Assembly (NCBI RefSeq): GCF_003339505.1
Contig: NZ_QPIW01000040.1
Location: 1-60,384, forward strand
DNA from: Runella aurantiaca
GTDB taxonomy: Bacteria; Bacteroidota; Bacteroidia; Cytophagales; Spirosomataceae
Direction of reading: 5' to 3'
DNA: 60,384 nucleotides
Positions within the stretch are counted from its first letter, which is position 1. Each line of letters begins with the position of its first letter. A program made the translations under genes and the position numbers. This document shows, piece after piece, positions 1 through 8,453 of this stretch. The notes beneath the pieces are model-generated. The model saw only the letters and a program-made list of their open reading frames with translations. It made no database searches and had not been told where the DNA came from.

Positions 1-88
1 TAGTCAATCGGTTCAGGTTGATTTCTTCAACCATCTGGCGCATCCGTAGTTCGTGTGCCTGTTTGCGAAGCAAAAATATGTGTCCCAT
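1..88 (-). CDS. Possible 5' end of a divergent gene, cut by the window edge
   Basis: On the minus strand an ATG at 88 opens a frame that runs off the window edge, giving about 29 residues rich in charged and hydrophobic positions (starting MGHIFLLRKQ). An in-frame stop lies about 14 codons upstream, so this ATG is a reasonable start. It would be divergent from the Crp/Fnr regulator, with only 42 bp between them. The fragment is too short to place in a family; it has the look of a helical segment. It could be chance coding. Confidence 0.3.
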   Translation of the reverse strand, partial: MGHIFLLRKQAHELRMRQMVEEINLNRLT

Positions 89-130
89 CTGCTTGTGTAG
101 ATGGTCAATCTATTTTAGGACAAGACAAAT

Positions 131-712
131 ATGACGATTCAACCGCTCATTGACCATTTTGAAAGCTACCTGCCTTTTGATGAAAACGAAAAAGAGCTGC
201 TTCAAGGTCGGGTTACTCATCGCTCCGTCAAGCGGCGCTATTTTATTTTACAGGAAGGATTTACCTGCAAACACTATACGTTTGTGGTAGAAGGTTGTTT
301 CAGAATGTTTGCAGTGGATACCAAAGGCAATGAGCATAACATTAAATTTACCATTGAAAACGATTGGATCTCCGATATCGGCAGCTTTCATTCCGATAAA
401 CCGAGCAAATTATACATTGAAGCCATTGAACCCGCCGTCATTCTGCAAATCGAACAACAGGACTTATATTTTCTCTACACCCATATTCCTAAACTCAACC
501 AGATTCTCAGGGTCATTGTTGAAGATAAATATGTAGAGCTTCAAAACCGAGTTTTACAAAATATCAGCTCTACAGCATTGGAAAGATATTTGGCTTTTCA
601 GGAACAATATCCCACATTATCCCGACGCCTGCCCAATACCCAAATAGCGTCTTACTTAGGCATTACCCCTGAATTTCTCAGTAAACTCAGAAAGGATATT
701 GCCTCTTCTTAA
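131..712 (+). CDS. Crp/Fnr family transcriptional regulator
   Basis: A 193-residue cytoplasmic DNA-binding regulator. The first ~120 residues have the cyclic-nucleotide-binding-like beta-roll pattern (FVVEGCFRMF, then an aromatic and acidic stretch). The C-terminus is the shortened helix-turn-helix typical of Bacteroidota Crp/Fnr proteins, with the recognition segment IASYLGITPEFLSKL near residues 172-186. No cysteine cluster for an Fe-S centre is evident. A clear paralogue lies at 24428-25024. Its last codons and stop overlap the first half of a palindromic operator at 706-765 that precedes the next gene, an NAD(P)-linked oxidoreductase. It is therefore a candidate regulator of that gene, though this is inference. 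The ligand cannot be told from sequence. Confidence 0.9.
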   Translation: MTIQPLIDHFESYLPFDENEKELLQGRVTHRSVKRRYFILQEGFTCKHYTFVVEGCFRMFAVDTKGNEHNIKFTIENDWISDIGSFHSDKPSKLYIEAIEPAVILQIEQQDLYFLYTHIPKLNQILRVIVEDKYVELQNRVLQNISSTALERYLAFQEQYPTLSRRLPNTQIASYLGITPEFLSKLRKDIASS

Positions 713-765
713 ACTATCTTAAGTATTCTTCTTAATGTATCTTAAGCGTATTTCTTAAGATAGTT
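706..765. promoter_or_regulatory. Tandem palindromic operator A (CTTAAG-type dyads)
   Basis: Two overlapping dyads with 7-nt spacers. The first has left arm TAAACTATCTTAAG (710-723) and a partial right arm CTTAATGTA (731-739). The second has TATCTTAAG (738-746), then spacer CGTATTT, then CTTAAGATAGTT (754-765). It sits directly upstream of the -33 element of the promoter for the gene at 826 and overlaps the end of the Crp/Fnr gene. A near-identical site occurs at 14886-14925 in the same position relative to a promoter. There is no T-run, so it is not a terminator. Confidence 0.75.
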
Positions 766-767
766 CA

Positions 768-799
768 TTGGTCGTATCTCTCAAAAGATCGGACCTTTG
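768..799 (+). promoter_or_regulatory. Bacteroidota-type promoter for the gene at 826
   Basis: TTG at 768-770 (-33 element), a 21-nt spacer, then GACCTTTG at 792-799, one mismatch from the -7 consensus TAnnTTTG. The predicted transcript start is about 20 bp before the ATG. The same arrangement, including the flanking GACCTTTGCA, is repeated at 14926-14956. Confidence 0.6.
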
Positions 800-825
800 C
801 ATGGTCAATTAAACACAAAAAGACC

Positions 826-1482
826 ATGTTAAAGATATCAGATACTAAAGTTGCCATTATTGGCTTAGGTAATATCGGTCGCGTTGTTGCCGACAATTTA
901 ACCAAAGGAAATCGGGCCGTGATTTTAGCTGCGCGTGATTTTTCAAAAGCGCAAAAACTTGCTAAGGAGTTAGGCGACTTTGCCCAACCAATGGAAATCG
1001 AAGCAGCTCTTCAGGTAGCTGACATTATCGTATTAGCCATTTGGTTTGCTGATATACAGGAATTTCTGACTCAATATGCTTCGCAATTGGAAGGTAAAAT
1101 TATCGTTGACCCATCCAATCCGATTGCTACCGATGAAAATAGCGGTTTTGTTAAAACCATTGGTGCCGACGAATCAGCAGGACAACTCAACGCTGCTTTA
1201 CTCCCCAAAGGAGCTAAACTGGCCAAAGCATTCGGTACGTTAGGGGCCGCTTCATTGGCAAATGCTTCAGGGCAAAAACCTGAAATGGCCGTTCTGTTTT
1301 ATGCGACCGATGACCAAAGTATCGACGGACAAATTGAAGAATTAATCGTGGATGCGGGTTTTGAACCTGTGCGTGTAGGCTCCATTGATCAATCCATTCA
1401 ATTGGAAGTATTTGGAGAGCTACATGAGTTTGGAGCTTTGGGCAAAACTGTCACCTTAGCCGAAATTACGGAAATCGTTTAG
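826..1482 (+). CDS. NADPH-dependent F420 reductase-like oxidoreductase (Rossmann fold)
   Basis: A 218-residue cytoplasmic protein. The N-terminal Rossmann motif GLGNIGRVVA (residues 13-22) is followed by an AARD segment after the second strand. A VDPSNPI motif lies near residue 113, and KAFGTLGA near residue 137 resembles the KAFNT segment of the F420H2:NADP oxidoreductase-like family (Pfam F420_oxidored). Length fits the family. In organisms without F420 such proteins are NAD(P)-binding enzymes of unclear substrate, so the family name should not be read as an activity. The gene sits behind operator A and its own promoter. Since the sister operator drives a quinone oxidoreductase and the ergothioneine operon, a redox-stress role is plausible but inferred. 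Confidence 0.85.
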   Translation: MLKISDTKVAIIGLGNIGRVVADNLTKGNRAVILAARDFSKAQKLAKELGDFAQPMEIEAALQVADIIVLAIWFADIQEFLTQYASQLEGKIIVDPSNPIATDENSGFVKTIGADESAGQLNAALLPKGAKLAKAFGTLGAASLANASGQKPEMAVLFYATDDQSIDGQIEELIVDAGFEPVRVGSIDQSIQLEVFGELHEFGALGKTVTLAEITEIV

Positions 1483-1603
1483 CCGATTCTATGTAATTAA
1501 ATGCTTTCTATACTATTCCCGCCTGAATATCGACAGCCTTATAAGGATTAGGATTATTTACAATACCATCAACCTTTTGTTTTGTCTTTTAAATCAATCA
1601 CAA

Positions 1604-2134
1604 ATGAAAATCACGAAAATTGCTGCAACCCTTTGTTTTGTTTTAGGAATCTCATTTTTGGCCAATGCCCAAGCCTCCGTGGACGAATTGGTGAAAGAGT
1701 GGGAACGTGCCAAAGCCTACACCAAAGAATACCTTGATGCCATGCCCGAATCTGGCTATGCTCTGAAGCCCACGCCCGATATTCGTTCGTTTGCTGAACA
1801 AATGTTGCATTTGAGCGACGCCAACTATGGGTTTGTTTCGGCAGCAACGGGCGAGAAAAGCCCTTATGGACCAGGAGAATTGGAAAAAAGCACCGATAAA
1901 TCGAAAGCTAATGTGACGAAAATCGTCTTGGAGGGTTATGACTTCGTTATCAATAGCCTCAAAAAAATGACTCCCACTCAATTGAACGAAAGTATCAAAT
2001 TGTTTGGAAGATTTGACATGACCAAAGGAACAGCGATCGCGAAGTGCTTTGAGCACCAAACACACCACCGTGGCCAAACCACAATTTACCTGCGGTTGGC
2101 AGGGGTCAAACCGCCAAATGAGAAGTTGTTCTAA
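1604..2134 (+). CDS. DinB family protein, exported
   Basis: From ATG 1604 this gives a 176-residue protein with a signal peptide (MKITKIAATLCFVLGISFLANA, cut before Q). An upstream in-frame start at 1577 would add nine residues ahead of the signal, so 1604 is preferred. The mature part has the DinB four-helix signature: a first helix with MLHLSDANYG and a C-terminal HQTHHRGQTTIYLRLAG, where histidines spaced as HxxHHR are the usual divalent-metal ligands. DinB proteins are putative metal-dependent hydrolases or thiol-S-transferases; the substrate is unknown. It stands alone between the oxidoreductase and the secreted-protein operon. Confidence 0.85.
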   Translation: MKITKIAATLCFVLGISFLANAQASVDELVKEWERAKAYTKEYLDAMPESGYALKPTPDIRSFAEQMLHLSDANYGFVSAATGEKSPYGPGELEKSTDKSKANVTKIVLEGYDFVINSLKKMTPTQLNESIKLFGRFDMTKGTAIAKCFEHQTHHRGQTTIYLRLAGVKPPNEKLF

Positions 2135-2179
2135 TCATTGAATTACTTGCCGTAAGTACCCGGATTTTCAAGGTTGCGC

Positions 2180-2211
2180 TTCGGAATCGCCCCCTGAAAT
2201 CTGTAAATTTG
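2180..2211 (+). promoter_or_regulatory. Promoter for the four-gene secreted-protein operon
   Basis: A perfect -7 box TAAATTTG (2204-2211) lies 20 bp downstream of TTCG (2180-2183), a near-match to the -33 element TTTG. The first ATG of the operon is at 2241, giving a short leader. Confidence 0.5.
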
Positions 2212-2240
2212 CGGCATTTTTTTTCTCAAAAATTAAGCTC

Positions 2241-2990
2241 ATGACTAAATTTCAACTCGTTTTAGCAGCCGTTGTTTGCTCCTGTTCTGCCTTCGGTCAA
2301 AACCAAACACTTACCCTCGGCAAGCAAACCTTTGAATTACACAATGTTACGGGCTCGGTCATTGATTTTCAGGGCAAAAAAGTTTTGAAGATCGAGCGCG
2401 ATTTAAAAGCACTTCCCTTCGATGCAAACCGATTGGAAGCGACCGTTGATGAGCGCCATTATGCTCGCCTTGTTGGTTTAGATGATTTTGAAAACGGAAC
2501 CATCGAAGTAAAAATGTATAGCCAAATTCAAGACCCGTCACCCTATCCACCAGCAGCAGGTTTTATTGGGCTGTATTTTAGAATAAAAGAAGATGATTCC
2601 GAATTTGAATCTATTTACCTGCGTCCAAAAGTGGGTAGAATCAATAACCAAATGGCCAGAAACCACGCCGTCCAGTATTTTTCATATCCTGATTTCAAAT
2701 TTCAGACTTTAAGAGACAAATTTCCTGCGGGTTCGTATGAAGGGTCTGCTCCTGTGATGCTCAATGAGTGGATTACAATGCGGATTGAAGTAAATGGGGA
2801 AACGGCAGAAATGTTCGTCAACGATTTGAAATACTCTTCATTTATCGTCAATAAAATGTTAGGAAAAAATAGAAAAGGCTACGTGGGGCTGTATGTCGAC
2901 ATTGCCACCATTGGCTACTTCAAAGATTTAAAAGTGACGAAAAAGGCCTTAAAAATGAAGAAAGAAGAAGGCAAAGTGGACGAAATTTAA
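2241..2990 (+). CDS. Secreted concanavalin-like (LamG/DUF1080-type) domain protein, copy 1
   Basis: A 249-residue protein with a signal peptide ending SCSAFGQ (cleavage near residue 20). The rest resembles the jelly-roll domain of Bacteroidota DUF1080/LamG-like proteins: GFIGLYFRIKEDDSEFESIYLRP, then HAVQYFSYPDFKF, then a WITMRIEVNG strand and a GYVGLYVD strand near the end. The genes at 4109 and 4792 encode recognisable paralogues with the same ordered motifs, so this is a local triplication. It is the first gene of an operon with a beta-helix protein. The domain class often binds or cleaves glycans; no catalytic residue can be identified here, so a carbohydrate role is inference. The last ~15 residues are lysine- and glutamate-rich. 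Confidence 0.75.
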   Translation: MTKFQLVLAAVVCSCSAFGQNQTLTLGKQTFELHNVTGSVIDFQGKKVLKIERDLKALPFDANRLEATVDERHYARLVGLDDFENGTIEVKMYSQIQDPSPYPPAAGFIGLYFRIKEDDSEFESIYLRPKVGRINNQMARNHAVQYFSYPDFKFQTLRDKFPAGSYEGSAPVMLNEWITMRIEVNGETAEMFVNDLKYSSFIVNKMLGKNRKGYVGLYVDIATIGYFKDLKVTKKALKMKKEEGKVDEI

Positions 2991-3008
2991 AATTAAAAGA
3001 TAATTTAC

Positions 3009-4097
3009 ATGAAGAAACTTACTGTTTATTTGGTTGTGCTGTGCACGATAATGTCTTACCGCAGTTTTGGGCAAATTATAGATAACAAAATCTATGTAAA
3101 CCCTACTATTGGAATAAATACCAACAAGGGTACAAAAGAAAATCCTTTAAAGTCGCTAAGCGAAGCGGCTAAACGCGTGAGTGCTGCCGAAGGGGAAGGG
3201 GCAATTACTGTTTTTTTATCGTCAGGAGTGTATGGAATGAGCGAAACTGCTGATTTTAACGCCAAAAATTGGAAATTTTCTAAAACGAATCGACTTGTAA
3301 TTCGAGCTGAAATCTTGCCCGATGATGCAAATTGGAGTCCTGCGGAAATGCCAATAATGATTTCTACCATGCCTTTTTCTGTTGAAAAAAATGATAAAGG
3401 AGAATTAACAGGCGGCCAAAACTTTGGGATTATGGTTCAAAACAGCCATGTGACCATTCAAGGATTAAGGATTTTGGGAGAACCCGTTCATGAAAATCCT
3501 TCGAAGGGAGTTCTGGTTAGAAATTACCCAATTATGTGGGAAGGGAAAAATTTAGAAGATTTCAGGGTTACGCAATGTTTATTTATGGGAAATAAATACG
3601 CGTTGCCTAACCATTTAGGTATTCTGGCAAACGGAAAAGAACAGGAAATTGACCATTGCGTGTTTTACGGTGTTAAAGATGCTGTGGTGATGTGGAATAG
3701 CCCCGCCACCAACTCTTCAATGCACCATAATCTCATTGTTGACAGTTACGGCGCCATTGTTTGGACCTGGTCAGCCACGGGTGATTTCAAGTTTTACAAC
3801 AATGTCGTCAGCAATGCGAATGTGTTATGGATTTTGAATAAAGACGAAAAAGAGTCATTTTCCATGGAGAATTCAGTCATCGTCGGTTACCATTCATACC
3901 TAAATAAAGGAGGTGGCCCTCAGGGTTTCGGAGAAAAAGCGAACCCAGAAAAGCTGAAAGCAGGAAAAGATGTACTTTTGAAAAAAGAAGGAAAATTAGA
4001 AATAATTGAGGACCAGACCGATAAATTATTCCTGCATATCAAACCGGGAACATTAGGCTCAAACATTGGGGCCGGTCTATTTCTGAACACAAAGTAA
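3009..4097 (+). CDS. Secreted right-handed parallel beta-helix protein
   Basis: A 362-residue protein with a signal peptide ending SYRSFGQ. It begins with the phrase typical of DUF1565/pectate-lyase-like beta-helix proteins (IYVNPTIGINTNKGTKENPL, then SLSEAAKRV), continues with VTIQGLRILG and shows short coil repeats such as HCVFYGVKDAVVMWNSP and HHNLIVDSYGAIVW. Such helices bind or cleave acidic polysaccharides, but no lyase signature is certain. It lies 18 bp after the first lectin-like gene and 11 bp before the second, so the four genes are almost certainly co-transcribed. Together they suggest recognition of an extracellular polysaccharide. Confidence 0.8.
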   Translation: MKKLTVYLVVLCTIMSYRSFGQIIDNKIYVNPTIGINTNKGTKENPLKSLSEAAKRVSAAEGEGAITVFLSSGVYGMSETADFNAKNWKFSKTNRLVIRAEILPDDANWSPAEMPIMISTMPFSVEKNDKGELTGGQNFGIMVQNSHVTIQGLRILGEPVHENPSKGVLVRNYPIMWEGKNLEDFRVTQCLFMGNKYALPNHLGILANGKEQEIDHCVFYGVKDAVVMWNSPATNSSMHHNLIVDSYGAIVWTWSATGDFKFYNNVVSNANVLWILNKDEKESFSMENSVIVGYHSYLNKGGGPQGFGEKANPEKLKAGKDVLLKKEGKLEIIEDQTDKLFLHIKPGTLGSNIGAGLFLNTK

Positions 4098-4108
4098 ATT
4101 GCCATAGA

Positions 4109-4783
4109 ATGAACAAATTACAACTCTCCATAATCGCCTGTCTAATAGTTGCTTGCAAGTCAGTATCGGCTCAGGAAGTCAATCTTACCCCCAACAACCT
4201 TGTACCCAATCAAGTGTACATGTCCATCGAAAAATCGGATGGTAAACAGACAGTAAAAGTGATTAAGGATTCTACCCTACAGGCAGTGGACGAAGCCACG
4301 TTTGTACGAATCAAAAACATTGATTTCAAAGACGGCATAATTGAAGTGAATGTACTGAGCCGATTGCATAAAAAAGCCCGACCTTCCGACCGTGGTTTTA
4401 TCGGCATTGCGTACCGGATCAATGAAGACAATTCAAAATTTGAGTGCATGTACATTCGTCCGACCAACGGGCGAGCCGACGACCAGGTACGCCGGAATCA
4501 TTCGATTCAGTACTTTTCTTTTCCTGATTTTAAATTCCCAAGATTACGAAAAGAATCGCCGGAAATGTATGAATCTTATGCAGATATGGGACTGAATGAA
4601 TGGATTAGAATCAAAATTGAAGTGAAAGGCAAACAGGCCAAATTGTTTCTGAATGATAACAAACAGCCCTCTTTGGTCGTGAATGACTTAAAATTGGGGG
4701 AAAACGTTTCGGGTGCTTTAGGCTTATTTGTTGATGTGGGTACCGAGGGGTATTTCAAGGATTTGAAAATTACGAAATGGTAA
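4109..4783 (+). CDS. Secreted concanavalin-like domain protein, copy 2
   Basis: A 224-residue paralogue of the protein at 2241, with a signal peptide ending in SVSAQ. Conserved blocks in the same order are RGFIGIAYRINEDNSKFECMY, RNHSIQYFSFPDFKFPRLRKE, LNEWIRIKIEVKG and GYFKDLKITK. It is closer to copy 1 than to copy 3. Its last codon region overlaps an ATG of the next gene (4777), although the downstream ATG at 4792 is the better start for that gene. Function unknown; probably a carbohydrate-binding or glycan-processing surface protein. Confidence 0.75.
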   Translation: MNKLQLSIIACLIVACKSVSAQEVNLTPNNLVPNQVYMSIEKSDGKQTVKVIKDSTLQAVDEATFVRIKNIDFKDGIIEVNVLSRLHKKARPSDRGFIGIAYRINEDNSKFECMYIRPTNGRADDQVRRNHSIQYFSFPDFKFPRLRKESPEMYESYADMGLNEWIRIKIEVKGKQAKLFLNDNKQPSLVVNDLKLGENVSGALGLFVDVGTEGYFKDLKITKW

Positions 4784-4791
4784 ATAACATA

Positions 4792-5454
4792 ATGAAGAAG
4801 ATTCAGAATTGGTTTTGTTTATTGATATTTTTTCTATTTTTTGGTACTTCGGTTATTGCTCAAAAGGAAGTTGTTTTTAATTTGGCAGATTTACATCGAG
4901 ATGGAAAATTACGAATTCAAAATAGAGGCGTAACTACCGAAAATGCAAACAATAAATCATACATTAAAATTAGTGGTGGCGTATATTCAGGTGTAGTTTG
5001 GTTGCCGATTCAGGATTTTAAGAATGGGAAAATTGAGATAATCGCTCGTGGAAAAGACATTGCTCAAAATAGTTTTTATGGAATTGCTTTTCATGCACAA
5101 AACGATTCCACTTTTGATGATGTTTATTGCCGACCGTTCAATTTTAAGGCTGCGGATTCTGTGCGAAAAATTCATGCCATTCAATACGTGGCTTATCCAA
5201 AGTATGATTGGCCCCTACTTCGTAAAGAATTTAATGGTATATATGAAAAAGGAATTGAAAATCCGCCGAATGCTGAAGATTGGGTCACACTTTCGTTATT
5301 GATTAACGATGAAGAAGTTAGGGCATTTATCAATCATGCCCTAAAACCGGCTCTTGTTGTTAAAAAGTTAAACACGAACAAAAGTGGATATATAGGACTT
5401 ACAGGTTTTAATTGTGATGTAGAGCAAATAAGAGTTTTTCCGGAAGAGAAATAA
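4792..5454 (+). CDS. Secreted concanavalin-like domain protein, copy 3 (divergent)
   Basis: From ATG 4792 this is a 220-residue protein starting directly with a strong signal peptide (MKKIQNWFCLLIFFLFFGTS, then VIAQ). An ATG at 4777 overlapping the previous gene adds five residues and is less likely. The domain is the most divergent of the three paralogues but keeps FYGIAFHAQNDSTFDDVYCRP, HAIQYVAYP, LRKEF and KSGYIGLTG. Base composition here is visibly more AT-rich than copies 1 and 2, which fits either faster divergence or separate origin. It is the last gene of the operon and is followed by a hairpin at 5473-5497. Confidence 0.7.
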   Translation: MKKIQNWFCLLIFFLFFGTSVIAQKEVVFNLADLHRDGKLRIQNRGVTTENANNKSYIKISGGVYSGVVWLPIQDFKNGKIEIIARGKDIAQNSFYGIAFHAQNDSTFDDVYCRPFNFKAADSVRKIHAIQYVAYPKYDWPLLRKEFNGIYEKGIENPPNAEDWVTLSLLINDEEVRAFINHALKPALVVKKLNTNKSGYIGLTGFNCDVEQIRVFPEEK

Positions 5455-5472
5455 AGAAATTTATTGAAAGCC

Positions 5473-5497
5473 TTTGCAGGTGTTATTCACCTGCAAA
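5473..5497. terminator. Hairpin between convergent operons
   Basis: Perfect 10-bp stem TTTGCAGGTG / CACCTGCAAA with a 5-nt loop (TTATT), placed between the plus operon ending at 5454 and the minus operon ending at 5555. It lacks a long T-tract, so it may act as a modest bidirectional terminator. Confidence 0.55.
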
Positions 5498-5554
5498 CTT
5501 CTGGCGACATATTACCTAAAACTCATCTTTTCCCCCCTTTATTCACAAAGGCCC

Positions 5555-6415
5555 TTACTTTTTCAAAAAAGGCAAAATACTCGCCCATGCAGCTTCGAAA
5601 TTCTCTAAGAAACAGCCATGGCCCGTATTGGGAATAATGCAGATCTGATGTTTGGGGATATAACGTGCGGCACTGACGACGCGCTCCACCGGATTACCGT
5701 CGTCGCGGTCGCCGGCCATGACCAAAACAGGACATTTGATAGAACCCAACAAATCTTTACTCACGGTTAGTTTATTGTAACAATTTCGTACTCCGGCAAA
5801 CATTTCTTCCAATCTGTTGGGTTCGGGCATCAATTTTAATTGCTGCTCAATAAATGCTTTATCAAAATCCATCGCCTGCCTGGCGGTAAAGTTAAATTCT
5901 CGCCAACCCGGACGAAGTTCCCCTGCTCCCATGACGACCATTTTCTTTACCCGATTGGGGTACATCGCTCCCAATTGATAGGCCGAATATCCTCCATCAC
6001 TGAATCCGATCACTATCACACTGTCTTTTGTGACGGCATTGATAACCGCCATCGCATCATTGGCCCGTTGTTCAAGGGTAAGGGGCTCGGTACCCAACTC
6101 GGATTTGCCATGCCCACGGGTAGAAATCGCGATGACCAAATGATTAGCTTTCAGCTTTTCTATAAAATCGGTCATTTCAACCGTTGAACCGAACAAACCC
6201 CCGTGAAGCAGTACAACCGGTTGGCCTTTGCCATACACTTCGTAGTAGATTTTGGCGTCTTTTGCCTGCACATAATGCCCCGCGGTCGGGTTGTTGCCAT
6301 AAGGTATTTTGTAGGTAACACCGGCCGGTTGAAAGGCTCTCCGCAACGGTTGTTGTGCCTGAACAGCCATATAACCGCTTAAAAAAAACAGAATTGAAAA
6401 TATTTTTGAAGTCAT
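5555..6415 (-). CDS. Exported alpha/beta hydrolase
   Basis: The start at 6415 gives 286 residues with a signal peptide (MTSKIFSILFFLSGYMAVQA, cut before Q). Upstream ATGs at 6445/6448 overlap the end of the preceding gene but would bury the signal. The fold shows VVLLHGG (oxyanion region, residues 67-73), nucleophile elbow GFSDGG with Ser139, an acid in AGDRDDGN (residues 235-241) and His266 in NTGHG. It belongs to the esterase/lactonase-like group; the substrate is unknown. It is last in the minus operon IclR-BASS-HADH-hydrolase, so it may release an acid or open a lactone outside the cytoplasm before uptake by the neighbouring transporter. That role is inferred. Confidence 0.85.
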   Translation of the reverse strand: MTSKIFSILFFLSGYMAVQAQQPLRRAFQPAGVTYKIPYGNNPTAGHYVQAKDAKIYYEVYGKGQPVVLLHGGLFGSTVEMTDFIEKLKANHLVIAISTRGHGKSELGTEPLTLEQRANDAMAVINAVTKDSVIVIGFSDGGYSAYQLGAMYPNRVKKMVVMGAGELRPGWREFNFTARQAMDFDKAFIEQQLKLMPEPNRLEEMFAGVRNCYNKLTVSKDLLGSIKCPVLVMAGDRDDGNPVERVVSAARYIPKHQICIIPNTGHGCFLENFEAAWASILPFLKK

Positions 6416-6444
6416 ACTGATTTTTGTTGTAAGTCTATTTTCCA

Positions 6445-7302
6445 TCATTCGTAATCGTAAAATCCTCTTCCCACCTTTTTCCCCCACTCTCCTTTGGTGA
6501 ATTTCTCTACCACCGTCGGTGAAGGTCTATCGGCCGGGTCGCCGCTTTCACGGTATTTTTCCATCCCCACATGGTAGGCTAAGTCCACCCCGGTAAGGTC
6601 TAAGAGTTGAAAGGGGCCCATGGGATAGCCTAATCCGTTCATGGCCGCCGTATCAATATCCTCAAAGGAAGCCACTCCCATATCCAGCAGTTTTAAGGCT
6701 TCCTGCCGGGTAGCCTGCAAAAGACGGTTCACCAAAAAACCGTAGATTTCTTTATGAAGTAAGACCGGCGTTTTTCCCATCTTCTTCGCCACATTCATGA
6801 CCGAATCAACCGTTTCATCCGAAACGTGCGGGCCTTTTACGACCTCTACCAATTTCATCACCAAAGCAGGATTGAAAAAGTGCATGTTGCACACTTTATC
6901 GGGTCGCGTGGTGGCATCGGCGATTTTAGAGCTGACGATGTAGGAACTGTTGGTTGCCAAAATGGTATGAGCAGGGCAGAGTTTGTTTACTTGAGCAAAC
7001 AGTTTTCGTTTCACAGCCAACTTCTCAATGATGGCTTCAATGACCAGATCCGCTTCGGCAACTGCCTGTTCCACAGTTGGTACAAAAGAAAGATGTTCGC
7101 GCGCCTGACTAGCAACTTCTGAGGTCAATTTGCCTTTATTTACTCTTTCAGTAAGGTAGCTGTCCGCAAACTGAATGGCTTTATTCAGAATGTCTGCGTT
7201 GGTGTCAGTACACGTTACCTGAAAGCCCGAAATGGCGGCAGATAAGGCAATCTGATGGCCCATGTTGCCCGCTCCAATCACTGCTATTTTATTGATTTCC
7301 AT
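6445..7302 (-). CDS. 3-hydroxyacyl-CoA dehydrogenase family protein
   Basis: A 285-residue cytoplasmic enzyme oxidising a 3-hydroxyacyl-CoA to the 3-oxoacyl-CoA with NAD+. Visible are the Rossmann motif GAGNMG (10-15), NSS at 118-120, the catalytic His-Glu pair HFFNP (His141) and LVEVV (Glu153), the GFLVNRLL segment and a C-terminal helical dimerisation domain ending in GRGFYDYE. Length matches single-domain PaaH/FadB2-type enzymes. It lies between the transporter gene and the exported hydrolase. Together with the divergent hydratase, CoA-transferase and thiolase it supplies the oxidation step of a beta-oxidation-like route. Confidence 0.92.
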   Translation of the reverse strand: MEINKIAVIGAGNMGHQIALSAAISGFQVTCTDTNADILNKAIQFADSYLTERVNKGKLTSEVASQAREHLSFVPTVEQAVAEADLVIEAIIEKLAVKRKLFAQVNKLCPAHTILATNSSYIVSSKIADATTRPDKVCNMHFFNPALVMKLVEVVKGPHVSDETVDSVMNVAKKMGKTPVLLHKEIYGFLVNRLLQATRQEALKLLDMGVASFEDIDTAAMNGLGYPMGPFQLLDLTGVDLAYHVGMEKYRESGDPADRPSPTVVEKFTKGEWGKKVGRGFYDYE

Positions 7303-7355
7303 CGTTTTATTTAGTGTTGAGATTTGAGAGATAAGGTAGGAGATTGGTTTGAAGC

Positions 7356-8435
7356 CTACTTATCACTGCTTCTGTTTCGCCACCAGTTTGCCAGCAACGA
7401 CCCCGAAATGGTCATCCAGGGGGCAGCAATAGCCGAAGCCAAACCAACCGTAGCCACTTTGCCCATTTGAATGGCAATTCCCGACGCAAGACCTGCATTT
7501 TGCATCCCTACTTCCAGGGAAATAGTACGGCAGGTTGATTCATCCAATTTCAGTAATCGACCGCTCCAATACCCTAAAAAATAACCCGTTGAGTGATGTA
7601 TCATCGAAGCGACAAACAACATAGGCCCTATATTCAATAAGGCGTCCCGACCGGAAGCGACAATCACCAACACCATCATGAATACCCCGCACATGGATAC
7701 AATGGGCATAACTGTTCGCAGCCATTTTGCCCCGCTGTGAATGAGTTTATTGATAATCAGCCCCAGAATGATCGGAACAATGATGATTTCGGTCACGTGA
7801 ATCATCATTGCCACAAAATCTATTTCTACAAATTGCCCGGCTAATATTTTCATTAGAAAAGGAGTTGCCAAGGGAGCTATCAGGGTCGAAATCGTAGCAA
7901 TTGTCACTGATAAAGGCATATTTGCTTTAGCGATGAAGGCCAATACATTGGAAGTAACACCGCTCGGAACAGAGCCCATCAGCACGATTCCCGCCGCAAT
8001 TTCAGGTTCAAACCCGAAACTGTTGGCCAATGCGACTCCGACCAACGGCATGATGGTAAAATGACAGAGCAAACCAATTAAAACGGCTTTGGGCGTTTTA
8101 ATGACCCCTTCAAAATCCTTCAAACTCATCTCGGTACCCATCGTGAACATGATCAATTGAATAAGTGGGACGATAAGTTTTGTCAGTTTAAAATCGCCTA
8201 TTTGGCGAAAATAGTGCGGGTAATACATTCCGACGGCCACCGCAACAATGACCCACAATGTAAAAGCAAGCGGCTTAATGGCCTGTTTTCCAAGACCGCC
8301 CACTGCCAAACATATCAATGCCCCAATCACAAAAATACCTGCCGCACTCAGACCATTTCCAAAAATTGATACCCCTATTGCAAAAAGTGCCAAAAGGACT
8401 GAACTGCCGAGCAGGAAATTGTATATTCTATGCAT
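7356..8435 (-). CDS. Bile acid:sodium symporter (BASS) family transporter
   Basis: A 359-residue inner-membrane protein with about ten hydrophobic segments. Two motifs typical of the sodium sites of BASS/SBF transporters are present: GSVPSGVTSNV about residue 150 and EVGMQNAGLA about residue 307. Bacterial members move organic anions such as ketopantoate, pyruvate or bile acids by Na+ symport. It sits 18 bp after the IclR gene and 53 bp before the dehydrogenase gene. It is therefore the best candidate importer for the acid metabolised by this island. The true ligand is not shown by the sequence. Confidence 0.9.
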   Translation of the reverse strand: MHRIYNFLLGSSVLLALFAIGVSIFGNGLSAAGIFVIGALICLAVGGLGKQAIKPLAFTLWVIVAVAVGMYYPHYFRQIGDFKLTKLIVPLIQLIMFTMGTEMSLKDFEGVIKTPKAVLIGLLCHFTIMPLVGVALANSFGFEPEIAAGIVLMGSVPSGVTSNVLAFIAKANMPLSVTIATISTLIAPLATPFLMKILAGQFVEIDFVAMMIHVTEIIIVPIILGLIINKLIHSGAKWLRTVMPIVSMCGVFMMVLVIVASGRDALLNIGPMLFVASMIHHSTGYFLGYWSGRLLKLDESTCRTISLEVGMQNAGLASGIAIQMGKVATVGLASAIAAPWMTISGSLLANWWRNRSSDK

Positions 8436-8453
8436 GATACCTTCTTTCGTTTG

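Noticed and set aside
710-765. Terminator hairpin after the first Crp/Fnr gene
   Set aside because: It lacks a T-tract, and the same sequence occurs at 14886-14925 directly before a promoter, which fits an operator.
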